Below are positions 1 through 11,890 of a stretch of 64,000 nt of DNA, in pieces (the first letter of the stretch is position 1; every line of letters starts with the position of its first letter). Made by a program: the position numbers and the translations under genes. The DNA comes from Aurifilum marmelostoma (lineage: Eukaryota; Ascomycota; Sordariomycetes; Diaporthales; Cryphonectriaceae), in contig JAMXSV010000003.1 in assembly GCA_027559495.1 (NCBI GenBank), forward strand, positions 2,666,001-2,730,000, read 5' to 3'. The notes beneath the pieces were generated by a model. It did not search any database. It saw nothing but the letters and a program-made list of their open reading frames with translations, and was not told the DNA's origin.

Positions 1-509
1 ACAACAACTACTACAGGGATATGCGCTGACAGAGACTTATCAGAGAAGCTCATGATCGTCCTCCGCGATGGTAGAAAACTAATGGGCGTCCTGCGCAGCT
101 GGGATCAATTTGGTATGGGTTTCTTCACGCTCGGGAACGCAACTTGAACCGCAGGAGTTAACCCCACGCCTTAGCCAACCTTGTCCTACAGTCAACAGTC
201 GAAAGAACATTTGTCACCCCCGAGTCCGTTCCCGAAACATACGCCAGAAGCGCAGAGAAGCGGGGCCTCTATGCAGACGTGCCGCGAGGCATGTTCTTGG
301 TCCGCGGCGAAAATGTCATGCTGCTCGGCGAAATCGATCTCGATAAGGACGATGACCCACCGCCTGGCTACGACAAGGCCGATCCTGATCTGGTCGAGAA
401 GCTAGCCAAGGACAAGAAGGTGGAAGAGAAGTCGAACGATAAGAAGAAACTGAAGAAATTCTCTGCCCTGGGCTTCGAGGGCGAGACCGTGGGAGATATT
501 CAAATATGA
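1..509 (+). CDS. LSM1: LSM1, Sm-like subunit of the cytoplasmic Lsm1-7 mRNA decay ring (5' end missing)
   Basis: Sm-fold protein of the Lsm1-7-Pat1 complex, which binds deadenylated mRNA 3' ends and promotes decapping in the cytoplasm. The window opens inside the gene. Exon to 112 reads SEKLMIVLRDGRKLMGVLRS then WDQF; a 62-nt intron 113..174 (gtatgg...ttag) splits an Ala codon; exon 175..509 gives ANLVLQSTVER, the Sm2 region RGMFLVRGENVMLLGEIDL and an acidic/lysine-rich tail. The run LRDGRKLxGVLRSWDQFANL is diagnostic for Lsm1 rather than other Lsm proteins. Bases 1 to about 30 may be the end of an upstream intron, so the first in-window residues are unreliable. The stop is at 507..509. Its neighbour, a glycosidase, is convergent. 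Confidence 0.93.
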
Positions 510-1130
510 GCTGGAGAATGGCGGCTGCCTCTTCACCGATTGTGACACGGAGTGGTGTGTGGAGATTTGGAGGGGACAGGGGCAATGGATTGAGACTGCG
601 GCAGCAGGCCCACGTCGCTGGTTGACTGAACGGGCAGAATATATTGTGAAATGCCCGGGCAAGCATTAACGCGCATGGTCCGGTTACCTGGGGCCATGTG
701 GCGGCCAGCTCATGATACGACTAGAGGTATCATACTCATTTCTTTACAGTTGAAATGAAGACTCGAGCATTGAGTTAAGGAACACCAATGTGGCGTCCTC
801 TGACCTGCGATGCTTCTCCACAGGCAACGTCGTTAAGTAGTCAAGGTATGGCAAGACAATACTCTTCCTGCACCTATGTACAATGTCAAACAAGTATCTC
901 AGAGAGGCGCAATAGCGGGACAAAAATGTATACAGCTAGGAGATACCCGACATTTGTCAACCCTTGAACAAATCCACATCCGATCTCGTTCACATAAGGC
1001 CTCGACTCACTTCTGGAGAGACAGGGGGCTTTTGCTAATGACTCGAACAATATTTGGATTCGGTTTGCGACAAGGGCCTTGACGGATCTAGTCTGTACAA
1101 GTGAGTGTGTGAAGCACCGTAAAGTGGTCC
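510..1130. other. Convergent intergenic region LSM1 / glycosidase
   Basis: 621 nt between two stop codons facing each other. It must hold both 3' untranslated regions. I see no convincing coding exon, RNA gene or repeat in it. Confidence 0.7.
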
Positions 1131-3538
1131 TCATAGACCAGGTACAAAACCCTCGACCTTCACATCCCACGCCTCCGGGAAGTGTGGTCCAGGTGACCCA
1201 TCCCATCCTCCAGCCATCATCGCCATGAAGAGCAAGAATGAGGCGGCATCAGGGAAGTAAGGAGTCGGGACTCGTGTGCCCCCCTCAGGATAGCCTGCAT
1301 CATCAAACTCAAAGTAGGGATCCAGGACGTATGCAATGGCCTGGTCAACATCACCCAGACGAAGTGAGTTCATAGCCAACAGAGAGAAATCCCAGCCATA
1401 CGAGTCCTCCAGATCCCACAGCTCCAGTATCTTGTCGGCGGTATTCCTGACAATGGTCAGGTTCAAGGGTGGCCCGCTCATCGGCGGGGGAAGCCAGCCA
1501 TAGACGCCCGCCATTGCAGGATGCTGTATAGGTTAACAAATCGTCAGTGAAGATTTCGGCAGACCAAACCCACTCATGTACATTACCTACATCATAAGTA
1601 GTCTCATTGCTAGTCCACATATCAGGTACGCCCTGGTAGATAGGGAATGTCTCGTCGACCACTGGCAGAGGAGATAAGTTGTCCCGCACAATGATCCAGT
1701 CCTCAGGTACGGAGAGATTCTGACGTTCTTTCCATCTCATGGCGATATCCAGACCAAACCGCCAGTACGCTAGCTCGAAGGTCGGGTTCACGGTGCTGTT
1801 TGGATCCGTGTTTTCAGAAACCGGATACATCGGTGGGCCGAGGTCATAGACACCTGTCGATTCGTTGTACCAAGCATAAGAAGCCATAAAGTCGGCGCAC
1901 GCCGTCAGGATCTCGTCCCATCTGCTCAAGGTCGTACCATTAGGGAATGAGCGGTACTCTATCTCGGCAAAAAACATGGGATGCGGCTGCTGCCAGATCA
2001 AAAGTGAGTTGATCTCTCCTGGTGCGCTGCGACCCGTCGGATCTGTCATCTTGCCTAGACGTGCGCCCCGGTACCCCTGAAGCCTGGCTCTGTCATAAGA
2101 TGATGGGAGAAATTGTTGATACATCCTCGGAACGCTACGCTGAAGAAGGTCGAAGTGGTTCCAGCGAGCGAAGTGCATTAGGTGCCAGAAGGCCATCTCG
2201 AGCTGTGAGAAATCGGGTTAGCCATTGTACCGGCAAACAAAACTGTACAATTAGTCAAGGCTGTTTGTTCATATCGTAACAGTTCTCTGTTTCTCTCCGA
2301 TGTCTGCCCTTGAGCCCTGCTTCTGTGCCTTTTGAATACCTTAAGCGCAATCACAATTGAACTGGAGAGACCTACGTGAAATTTGCCATACCATCCATTG
2401 TTCACGAGTCCAGACTCCTGTGGCGAAAAATAGGATGCCGAGTTCACAGCCAGGAGGTATTGGGACAGGACGACACGGCGCTGCAACTCGGTAGCGTTTG
2501 TAGAATTGGTCGATGTCAGGTCAATGAAGGCCCCCGAGGTCCAGTAATCTGCCCACCAGGCCTCTGCCTCCTCTGCCAAATCACTTGGGCCAACGACGCT
2601 GGATATCCTATATGGTGAGAAGGTCGCCGTCATAGTCAAATTGGTAGAGCCGGGGACCGTGAGGAAATAACGATGTGTACCAGCTTGAGGGCCTGTGACC
2701 TGACCGTCGCCCTCCCATGCGGCAGTCAAGAAGTAAGACGTGTTATCAAGCGAGTGCTGTATCACGAGCTGGCTTCCTGATGTCTCTAGCGACGTAGAAT
2801 GGTTGCTTGTAGCGTTCCACACACCAACATATGGTGCATCAAATTTGTTAATGTCTGAGTAGGGGAAATCGAAGAACAGTCCCAGAGCACCCGTGGACAA
2901 GAGGCCAGACTCGACACTGACGCCTACAGTACTTGAGTCCGCCGCCGCTCGTGTTTCCACCCTGACCTGCGTACCATTGTAAGAGAAAGTTGACACTATG
3001 GATCCCGTCCAGAGGTCGAGAATTTGAGACTTGTCGCTCAAATTACTCTCCTCAACCTGAACTCCGCCGAAGGAGAGACCTATGTTGCCGAGATTTAGGC
3101 GCTGCGGATTTCCGATAAGCCAATTTGAGATGTCGCTTTCCGCTGGATTTGGCTGGTCATAATTGACGAGGCGGCCGTGCGTCCACCAGTCCAGCCCAGT
3201 GAAGTCTGATAGGAATTCTGTTAGCACCAGAGCGCAGGTATGCACAAGGATAAAACACCAGGTGACACACCATCCACCGATGTTTGGTTTGGAGTTGTCG
3301 GAAGACTGAAGTTGTGCCAACCCCATGTCGACATAGTCGCGAAAGGGTTGAAGGTCTGCAAGCCTGTGACATCTGCACCAAAGGCGAAATTTCCGTTGCC
3401 CACCTGGAGCGGCGTGGTATCTGAGCTCGCATTGCGGTGAACATTGAGGCTCTCGATGATCTTGCGTCGGTCTATAGGTGTTGTGGCAAGAGCAGCTGGC
3501 AATGCGAGTAGACATGAAAGGCACAGGAGGGCGTGCAT
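1131..3538 (-). CDS. Secreted six-hairpin (alpha/alpha)6 glycosidase-like protein
   Basis: Predicted extracellular glycoside hydrolase of about 704 residues. Exons on the minus strand are 3538..3271, 3217..2376, 2202..1591 and 1523..1131; introns are 53, 173 and 67 nt and every junction keeps the frame. Residues 1-18 form a signal peptide (MHALLCLSCLLALPAALA). An N-terminal beta-sandwich-like half is followed by an alpha-rich half with FHLEMAFWHLMHFARWNHFD and PSSYDRARLQGYRGARLGKM, typical of fungal proteins annotated as six-hairpin glycosidases (GH65/GH95-like fold). Many N-x-S/T sequons fit secretion. I cannot assign the substrate or catalytic acid with confidence. It diverges from MOB1 across 1.2 kb. 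The family fold is fairly sure; enzymatic specificity is not. Confidence 0.82.
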
Positions 3539-4712
3539 ATTGAAGATTTGATGCTCTGCAGACCGCCAGAGATGCTGCAGGAGGATATGGTCAGCCTAGC
3601 AGACACACGTATGTGTAATCTACTCAGAATAGGGAAGCATTTCAGATTGGCCTTTCCCAAAGATGCATCGTGAGAGGGAAACGCCAATATTGTCTTTGCT
3701 CCCCCGTTAGACACGATGAAAATGGCATACTCGCCCTCTAATGACCCGAACACGTCGATCCGGGATCATGACCCTGTCAGAGGGGCCGACTCATGGGCAT
3801 CATTTCAGTGGCAGATTGCTGGCACGGGCATCCCCGCATGTCCGTTTGAGGCTATATCGACCCTCGCCGGAAGATTAGGATGCGGAGAAACATGGATAGT
3901 GCAGCCAATCTTTGGAGCAGTGATGACGTTACATCCGGCCAGCGTCATGAAGCCGGTCCCAGGTCGGGTCGTAGATGTCTTCACCTCGTGTATGCCACTG
4001 AAGGTGTATACATCTTATTTGTAGGTTTGGTAGAGAGAGATGGTTCTCTCAGGGCTCTTCTGGAAAGAGCCACGGAAAGCCGGCTTCCACCAGCTGGCTG
4101 CTGGGGGCATACCCCAGTACATGCAGTAAATCAGTACTAGTGGCAAGATGTACTATGACAGCACACCACGTATAGGGACGGCATGGATGACTACAGGGGC
4201 AGAGGTGCTATAGGGGCCGAACAGCTGTGGAGAGAGGCAGCTTGGCAGGGTTCAGGGGGAGGTGACACGCGCTATGACCACACCTTAATTGATTTCCAGC
4301 GGCTTGTTCAGCGTGTTGGCAACGGGGGTCGCGCCAGCAACCACGTCAGAGAGTGTATCGCCCTACAAGGCTCATGTTTACCTATGTAGGTAATCGCTAA
4401 AACACCGCTGTTCATACCAACGACGCCATCGCCACCCTTCCTTCTCTCCACCTGTCGCCATCTTGTCACGACAAAAAAGTGTCTTCTTACGATCTCTCCT
4501 ACCGCCCCCACAGATTTCGGCAACAAGCCGATCTGCAATCTTGCAGCTGGATCCAGCCTTTTAGGTACCGTCACCCTCGGAACGCGCATGCTCGGCAAAG
4601 CACTTCCTGATATCCCCTGTCGTTACGCTTGCTGACATAGTCCTCTCGTGCCCACTCGCCAGTGTAGACTCCCTGGTTCCCGACTCCATCGTGACCGCAT
4701 ATCTTTTCGACG
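3539..4712. other. Divergent promoter region glycosidase / MOB1
   Basis: 1.17 kb between two divergent start codons. There is a CCAAT pentamer at 3905..3909 and a pyrimidine-rich stretch around 4431..4530 that would lie in the MOB1 leader. Short ORFs here have no recognisable protein signature. I see no gene. Confidence 0.6.
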
Positions 4713-5747
4713 ATGACCTCCTTCATTACGACTGTGTACGTTCTGCTGCGTCCTCCCCCTTTCTCCACCTACGCTTCGCCGATACTCGTATCCCAGAGCC
4801 AGACATGTGTGCGCAACGCTTCGAAGGCTGCTGTTGTGGCACTAGGGAGAGGAAGACTATGGGAACACATTTGATGTTTCCGACAAGGATGTAGCCTCGA
4901 CAGAGGAGGACACGGGCTTACAACTGAAGAACAGCAGCGGTAACCGCCGAAATCAGTTCCGTCCGCGGCCCGGTGGGAAGCAGGGCACGACAAGCTACCA
5001 GCTGCGACAGTATGCCGAGGCGACATTGGGAGGAGGCAGTCTCCGCAAGATCGTAAAACTCCCAGAAGGCGAGGATGAGAACGAGTGGTTTGCTGTCAAC
5101 AGTAAGTGTGCAGCCTCCCCCTGAACGTATAGTGGGAGTCGGGCAGTAAAGGAGCGAGGGAGGTGCTCCGGCTCCGTATACAGATACATGAACGTCTGAC
5201 TCACAAATCGATAGTGGTCGATTTCTACAACCAGATCAACCTTCTCTACGGAGCCATTACGGAGTTTTGTTCTCCGCAGTCATGTCCGGAGATGAAGGCC
5301 ACCGATGAGTACGTTAAACATGATTTCCGCAGCCGCCCCTGACACTGTGCGTTGCTGACCGTTTGGATCAGGTTCGAGTATCTCTGGCAGGACAACGAGA
5401 ATTTCAAGCGTCCAACCAAGATGGCCGCGCCAGCCTATATTGAACAGCTCATGAGCTGGGTTCAGGGCAATATCGACAATGAGACGGTCATGCCCAGCCG
5501 GATCGGTGTCCCCTTCCCAAAGACATTCCCTTCTCTGGTCCGTCAGATCTTCAAGCGCATGTATCGTGTCTACGCCCACATATATTGCCACCATTACCCT
5601 GTCATCCGTGAACTCGGCCTCGAGCCTCATCTCAACACTAGTTTCAAGCAGTACGTGCTGTTCATTGACGAGCACAACCTCGCGACCGGAAAGGACTTCT
5701 GGGGTCCACTTGGTGATCTGGTGGATAGCATGCTACGGTCTGACTGA
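4713..5747 (+). CDS. MOB1: MOB1, activator subunit of NDR/LATS-type kinase (mitotic exit/septation)
   Basis: Mob1 binds and activates Dbf2/Sid2-family kinases in the mitotic exit/septation network. Exons are 4713..4735, 4935..5101, 5215..5308 and 5372..5747, giving about 219 residues, the usual length. The body is highly conserved: GGGSLRKIVKLPEGEDENEW, FCSPQSCPEM carrying the two zinc cysteines, YAHIYCHHYPVI carrying the two zinc histidines, and the terminal GPLGDLVDSMLRSD. Exon 1 codes only MTSFITTV, matching the usual M-S-S-F-L-T-T-V start; its donor gtacgt and the distant acceptor are inferred. The acceptor is a tandem NAGNAG (acagcag, 4931..4937), so a Ser may be included or skipped. The body from 4941 is near certain; the first exon is probable. 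Confidence 0.92.
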
Positions 5748-6219
5748 GCATCCACGACGAGATGACTCAAAACACTGACAGTTTCATTTCCTCGTTTGTT
5801 CGTTGTCGTGCTGGCGTTGGGGCATCGGTTTTGTGTATCGTCTAGCATACCTATTGGTGTTAAGGGGGGGGGGTTGGGGGCGGGGGGACTAATGGTAGGT
5901 TGGACTGGTCGCTGTTGTTGGGAGCTGGATGCACACTGCTATGCTTGCGGAAATCGGGGATCTTTGCAAGGTCTAGAAATATAAGGTAGACCGAATGATA
6001 ATAATCCACAAGACTTCGTTTCTGAGGACTTGAGGCCACATATTGAAGGAAGACAGAATGAGAGGATCGCATTGACCCAGTGCACTCTAAATTTTGTTTC
6101 TACAAGCAACTGATGCTGATGGTTCCTTTTGCCGGAAACATCTCAGTCGGTCCACGACGTCAACATCCACCCCCCTCCCATGCCTCCACATGTCTATCCT
6201 CAACGTGAAAAATAGTTAT
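5748..6219. other. Convergent intergenic region MOB1 / OSCP with a G-rich tract
   Basis: 472 nt between facing stop codons. At 5864..5887 there are three long G runs (10, 5 and 6 Gs separated by TT and C) on the MOB1 sense strand, probably within its 3' untranslated region. No gene is visible. Confidence 0.65.
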
Positions 6220-7239
6220 TTACAGGGTGTCGGTCAGGAGCTTGTTCATCTTGGCAATCTTGGAAGAGACGGAGAGATCGATAGTGCGGTCACCAATCTC
6301 AACAACCAGCCCGCCAACAATCTCGGGGTTGACCTGTCCACCCGTCAGTATCCATGCCAGCGGAGGAGGTAAACGCGGAAGTTCCGGTCAGTAAACCTCT
6401 CTTACCTCGTTCTTGACCTTGAGCTTCTTGCCTTGGCCGACGTAGGACGACTTGGCCACGGCAGACTCCAGCCTGCTCAGGGTCTTGTTGTCAAGTGGCT
6501 AGAGTTTTGTGCAATATTTCTTGTCAGTACGTGTCATGATATCCAATCTGCTCTCCGGACCACAAAAGCATCTTCCGGTCCCCATTGACCTCCGCCCGAG
6601 AAGACACGTACCGTAGCGCTGGTGACCGTCATCTCGACCTCTCCGCGCGCAGCGCTCATAAGCTCCCCGAACTTGGTGCAGACGCTGCTCAGCAGGGAGA
6701 GGCGGTTATTCTCGGCGAGGGTCTGCAGGAAATTCTTGACGGTCTCGCTGCTGGCACCGGCGCTCTTCTCGAGCTCGGCAACGATTGCGGACTTGTCGCC
6801 CGCGTTCAGGGTCGGCGCCTCGAGGATGGTCGCGAGCTTAGGGTCCTTGGCCACAAGATCGCCCAGCTTGTTCAGGGCATTAGCGGTCGGGTCCAAGGTC
6901 GAGGTCTTGACGGCGGCCGTGTACTGTGTTGCAAAATGACGCAGCTATGTTAGCAATTTCTGTTGCCCATTTGCCCTCCACCTGCATGACCCGTATCAAG
7001 TATCCAGCCCGCTCAGGAAAGGAGCAACTGAAAGCCAAACAAACTCTTCAGCCTCGGGAGAAGTCGGCGCCGTGACGTACCAGAGCAGTGGCATAGGTGC
7101 CATCGAGGCCGAACAAGGCGACGGGAGGTTTGACGTTCTCGCTGGCGGCCGGGGCGGCGTAGAAGCGGACCTGAGAAGCAATTGCCCGCGAGGGAGCTGC
7201 AGCCCTGGCGGAGCGGAGCAGTGCTTGTCTCGACAACAT
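6220..7239 (-). CDS. ATP5: Mitochondrial F1Fo ATP synthase subunit OSCP (subunit 5)
   Basis: Oligomycin-sensitivity-conferring protein, the peripheral-stalk subunit that ties F1 to Fo on the matrix side of the inner membrane. Minus-strand exons are 7239..7081, 6923..6612, 6498..6406 and 6333..6220, all phase 0, giving 225 residues. The N-terminus MLSRQALLRSARAAAPSRAI is an arginine/alanine-rich matrix presequence. GLDGTYATALY, the helical N-domain (KDPKLATILEAPTL) and the C-terminal VNPEIVGGLVVEIGDRTIDL with MNKLLTDTL are OSCP hallmarks. The length matches the family. PUF and mS33 follow upstream on the same strand, but eukaryotic operon organisation is not implied. Confidence 0.96.
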
Positions 7240-8147
7240 GGTGGCTGCGGGCGAGGTTTGTGGATGGTGGTCAAGATTTCAATTGACGAACTTGGTCCGG
7301 GTGCTAGAGTTGGTGCCATGCTTGCTCGGCAGAACGGTACGCCTGAGGCAGCTATGGTCTGTGCGCCATTCTTACATAAGCCGTCCAAAAGACGGACAGT
7401 GCGAAAACACATCTCTGTCGTCAACGCACTGTCGTCTCAACAGTCAACACTTTATACGAGCAAGCACCTGCAGTGGTGGACACTCTCAGAATACATCCAT
7501 AACATGTCATCAGGGAGGCTTTTTTAGAAGAAGTGATGGTAGATACCTAGCTAACTGATAAGGGCCTCACTGGGGGAAAGAAAAGGGCTCCATAAGAATG
7601 GCATCTTCCTCATAGCACAAAAAAGACGGTGGTACAACTTCCTTTTACAACTTGCTCGTTCCCAAGGTTTATTTCCATTGTTCTCTGTGACCCTCGTACA
7701 AGGCCAACCAAAGACACACGTGGTGGTGACCATAGTCCAGAGGCGGTATAATCTGCGACGTTCGCGAGACTGTGCCGACAGACTAACCTCGGGGGTGCGC
7801 GTCGACGTCCGCCTCCCATTCCGACATTAAATTCCACCTCTCTTCGACATTGTTGGATGAAGATAACCATGAGTTGTCCAAAGCGCTCGGATGGGCAGTA
7901 GCCTCCCAAGCGTAGGATGTCGGGTGATTTTGTAAAGTAATTGCTGAAAATGTTCGTAAAAGAATCGCCAAATGCCGCGGATTCACTTCTGAGAATCGAA
8001 CAAGGAAATTGATCGTAACAGACAAACCGGAAAAAGAAAAGAAAGACGATGCAGGCTGTTGGCGTGTCTCTGTGCTGTCGTCATACTCATAGCCACGCGT
8101 AGAAACATGATGAGCCTCGCCCATGACTGAAGCTGAGTCTCGACAAC
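7240..8147. other. Intergenic region: OSCP promoter and PUF gene 3' end
   Basis: 908 nt upstream of OSCP and downstream of the PUF stop codon. Short ORFs on both strands lack any recognisable signature. I see no gene or RNA. Confidence 0.6.
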
Positions 8148-10622
8148 TCAACGATAGGCGCCACCGTATCGAGGTCCCGGAGCCATGCGGCTCCCCATCA
8201 TAGGTCCGACACCAGGACCAGGGCGAGTGGCAACAGCCGGGTTGGTGCAAAGCATGCCGACTCGAGAACCAAACTTGGACCCCCGGAGGGAGACCATGTG
8301 CTTGCGGATGTGAGCAGCAACGACTTCACGGTGCTGAGGGCCTGCATGAGTGAGGATGTACTGGATCAGGTAGTTGCCGTATTGATCGCTGGCAATATCG
8401 ATCAGGGGAATGCGTGGGCGGTCGACACGTCCCTCACAGACTCGATCCAGGTATCGACCGAGGAACTCTGTTCCACCGATCTTGAGGCACTTTTCGACAA
8501 CCTTGGAGGCGAACTGGTCCATCGAGTACTCTGCTGCGTATCGAATGACGTGGTCAATGGCACGACTACGGTCCGCAGGGGCACCATGCTCGCAAATGTG
8601 CTGGATACACCAGTTGCCGAACTGACCATGAGCCACAATGTCGATATTGGCAAGGACTTCCTCGATGCAAGGACGCTGTAGCCTTGTGTGAGCCCAGCAG
8701 TAGTACCCAAGAATCAAGAACATATGTACTCACCTTGTCATCCTCCAGGCAGTTCTCAAAGATGTTCTGAACGACCAGGCTTCCGGTCTCTCCCAAGGCG
8801 ACCTCGTGCCACATGCCGCAGAGAGCCTCGTTGACAAACTTCATGATCTGGGGTGGAGTTGTAGTCCATCTCAGTTCGAAGAGCTTCTGCCAGACGTGAC
8901 AAGCATAGCGGTGAACGACTGTCTCGGGAATGCGACGAAGCAGCTCGTGAACCATAATGGCCTTGTAGTCCTCAGGGACAGAGTCAAATGCCTTTTGAAC
9001 GACGTGGCATCCGAAGGGGTCCATGGACAGATTCAGTGTGTTGCCGCGGATGGCTTCAGCGATCTTGATGACCTGCTCAGGCGTTCCGTGCTCGAAGCAG
9101 CGTTGGACCAGGAAGTTGCCGAAGCGGTTGACCATGAGAGGATATGCCTGAGCAACGATGGCTTGGACAATCTCGTATTTTTGCTCAGGGGTGCCTACCT
9201 TGAGCTTCTGCTGGAGGAAGATGGATGCCTGTTGATCGTTGTTGCAGACGATCTTGTCAACAATATATTTCCAGTTGCAGTTGACATTGCGGTCCAGAAG
9301 ACGGCGGTAGTTAAGAGGCTCAGTAGTGGGCAGATATGTCTGTCCCTCGGTAGCAATGGCCTAAGGAGGAAGGACAGCGTTAGTATTGCGCAGTGCTTTG
9401 ATAAGAATGGACCAGAAGCGATCCAGAGAAGGCCATAACAACTTACATCAGTCTTCCAAGACGAGCCCGCAACAGATGTAAACTCAGTCGCATGCGGTGA
9501 GAGCGGGCTGCCGACAGACTGCTGTCCATACTGTGGGAACATACCCAAACCGCCATTGGACAAGTTGCTGGGTCCTCCAGCGTAACTTGTAGCAGGTTCA
9601 TACTGGTTCTGGCTCATGTTGTTCATGTTGTAACCTCCGTAGCTACCGCCGTACGGCTGGCCTCCAAAGCGATTATCGTATCGGTTGCCGCGACGACCAC
9701 TGTTGGATCGCATGAGATCAGGCTCCTGGCTGTACCGGTCGCTGCGGTAGCTATCCAAGGATGGACCAGCATATCCAGGCGCACCATCCATGAAACCTTG
9801 GGTGCGGGGCTGAGGCCAATTGGTGGCCTGGTGGACTTCCTGTACCGGCATAGGGGGCGGCATGAAGGCGCTCTGGTAGTTGGGTTTGTTGCTGTTGTTC
9901 CAGATTGCTCGAGATCGGCTGAAGCCCGTGGCCGATAGAGCGTCACTGATATCAGAGCGGCAGTCATCGGATACGGCAGTGTACCAGTGGTTCTCTCGAG
10001 TGATATTAGGCTTGGGAAAGGTGGACACTGGTGGATTGTCTGAGGGTTTGGTTCCAATAGGATCAAGTAGAGGAGCACCGCCAGTGAAGTCCGAGTCAGA
10101 GGACAGGTTAGGAGTCGCCCGGCCACTGTCCTGCTGATCTCGGCGTGTCTGAGCCAGCTCCTGTTCAACACGAGAAATGTGGTTCTGAGCCTTGGCCAGT
10201 TCCAATTTCAGTCGAACGAGTTCTTCCGACGCTGCTCGATCGTTGGGAGCCGCGCTGGCAGGTCGAGTAGAAGGACCTGTGGCGACGAAGGAGTCCGTGG
10301 CCGGGGTGATGGGCAAGGAGTTGCAGGAGGAGAGGTGGGCAGATACAGCACCCTCGGAGGCGTCATTTTGGCTAGGAGCTTGTTCGTGATTCTCGCAGAG
10401 CTTTGCAATGAGCTTATCCATTGGGTTTGGATCGAGAACATCGTGGATACTCTGGATGTCATGGTCAGAATACATGCTTGATTGAGGTTCAGGTCACGAG
10501 ACGCTCACCTTGACCGAGCTCTGGTTGACGAGCTTGGATGTGGTCAGTGGAGTGACGACCTTTCTGAGGGCCAGAGGCACGCCCAAAGGGTCGTCAAAAG
10601 GAGCGTTTTCGTCTTGAGGCAT
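8148..10622 (-). CDS. Pumilio/PUF-family RNA-binding protein
   Basis: Sequence-specific RNA-binding protein that normally acts on mRNA 3' UTRs to control stability, translation or localisation. Minus-strand exons are 10622..10509, 10451..9447, 9360..8734 and 8675..8148, all phase 0, 757 residues. The start is the ATG of MPQDENAPFDDPLGVPLAL; the 57-nt first intron has a ctgac branch site, and a 32-nt alternative was rejected. Residues about 111-146 look like a coiled coil; 150-370 are low-complexity (Asn/Gly/Ser/Tyr). The PUF domain spans about 388-735. Readable repeat cores, in order, are NFLVQ, CHVVQ, CHVWQ, SLVVQ, NWCIQ, SKVVE and NYLIQ; by the PUF code these predict 5'-UGUAAAU-3'. No RRM is seen, unlike Jsn1/Puf2. 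I cannot place it on a named yeast PUF. Confidence 0.94.
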
Positions 10623-11890
10623 GGCGTGGAAACCAAATTGTCAACAATATCCACAGGAGAGGCGCTCGGGCATGTGCTAATCCAAAGGTGCGTCCTGCTA
10701 GACAGGCAAAGTAACTTAGGGCTGAGATGGGTAGAAGATAGCGGAGATCCCGTAGATCCTGACCAGACGAACGGAAGCCTGGTGGATTGAAGGAAGAAAA
10801 GTGCGATGTGGTGGTGTTTGTGTTTTTGGTAGTGGAGTAGAAGAAGAGGAGGAAGAGGGAGAAGGATGGGGGGAGAGATGGGTGCAGAAGGAGATGGAAG
10901 TTGTTGTTTGCTAAAGTGTGCAGCCTGGGTTTTCAAATTTGCAGGTGGAAAGAGAGGGAAGGGGTGTGCCAGGGTTTGGAAGCTGCCACCTATTCACTGA
11001 TTTAGCAGCTGATAGTATCCGCTAGGTCAAGTCAAAACTTCCCCTATTCCTTGAATGAATAAAAGGCAGCTCCCACCTTGATTCACAGGCAGCATCTGCT
11101 TGAACCTTGGTGGTCTTGCCTTCTCACTGAAAGTGATGCATACCCTCATCCAGTGCCCGGCCATGTTGAGACCAGCCTGATGACTTGGCATCCCCTTCAT
11201 CCATACATGACCTGGGCTGAAAGCAGATGTAGGTTCTCTGCCTGTCACAGCGGCTAGCTCCTGTGCAAAAGTCCCAAAAGGGAGCAGTCAGTACCAGCCA
11301 CTGGGAACAACAGCCACAGCGTGACTTGTTGACCAGGAAAATACATCGAAATAAAAGGGAAAGAAATACTTGGGATATCAGGCGCAACTAACATTACCAT
11401 TATATAATGTCAGCAGTGTCCCCCCTGTGGCATCTGGCTCAACTGTATGTCTCCTTGGCTTCAAGTCTTCTCCTTACCAGTCCTTGAAGAGGCCAAACCC
11501 GGAAGAATCCTAATGTGGTCCCTTAAGAGCACTTGATCACGGAATGCTTGACTCCATGTACTCCTCATGCAAGCCCAAAATTCATGAATCCAGGGGCCGT
11601 ATCACCTCACACATGCCATCCCTTCCCCCAGCCTGCCACGTAAACACCAAGACGCTTGTCGCCATGCAACCCCAAAATCATATTTGTAATCGATCGAACT
11701 CGATGCGGCTTAACAGTATCGAAAAATCTAGCCAGTCATCGACGATGCGGAAGGTGGTGGAGGCCATGGTAGCATCGAATTGCACAGCATATCTCGGATG
11801 TGGTCAAAGTGGTGTTGTATTGCAAAGCAGAGCTTTCGTTCTATTTTTTCTTTCCCTTCGCATCTGTGCAGATCATGGTCAGTCTGATGG
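10623..11890. other. PUF promoter/leader and mS33 3' region
   Basis: 1.27 kb without a recognisable gene. At about 10785..10910 the plus strand is very purine-rich, so the PUF sense strand has a long pyrimidine-rich leader just before its ATG. Nothing else stands out. Confidence 0.6.

Noticed and set aside
8806..9438. 210-codon plus-strand ORF
   Set aside because: It is antisense to the conserved PUF domain; the minus strand carries the recognisable protein.
10477..10508. 32-nt intron before MYSDHD in the PUF gene
   Set aside because: Too short; the acceptor at 10452 gives 57 nt with a proper branch site and keeps frame.
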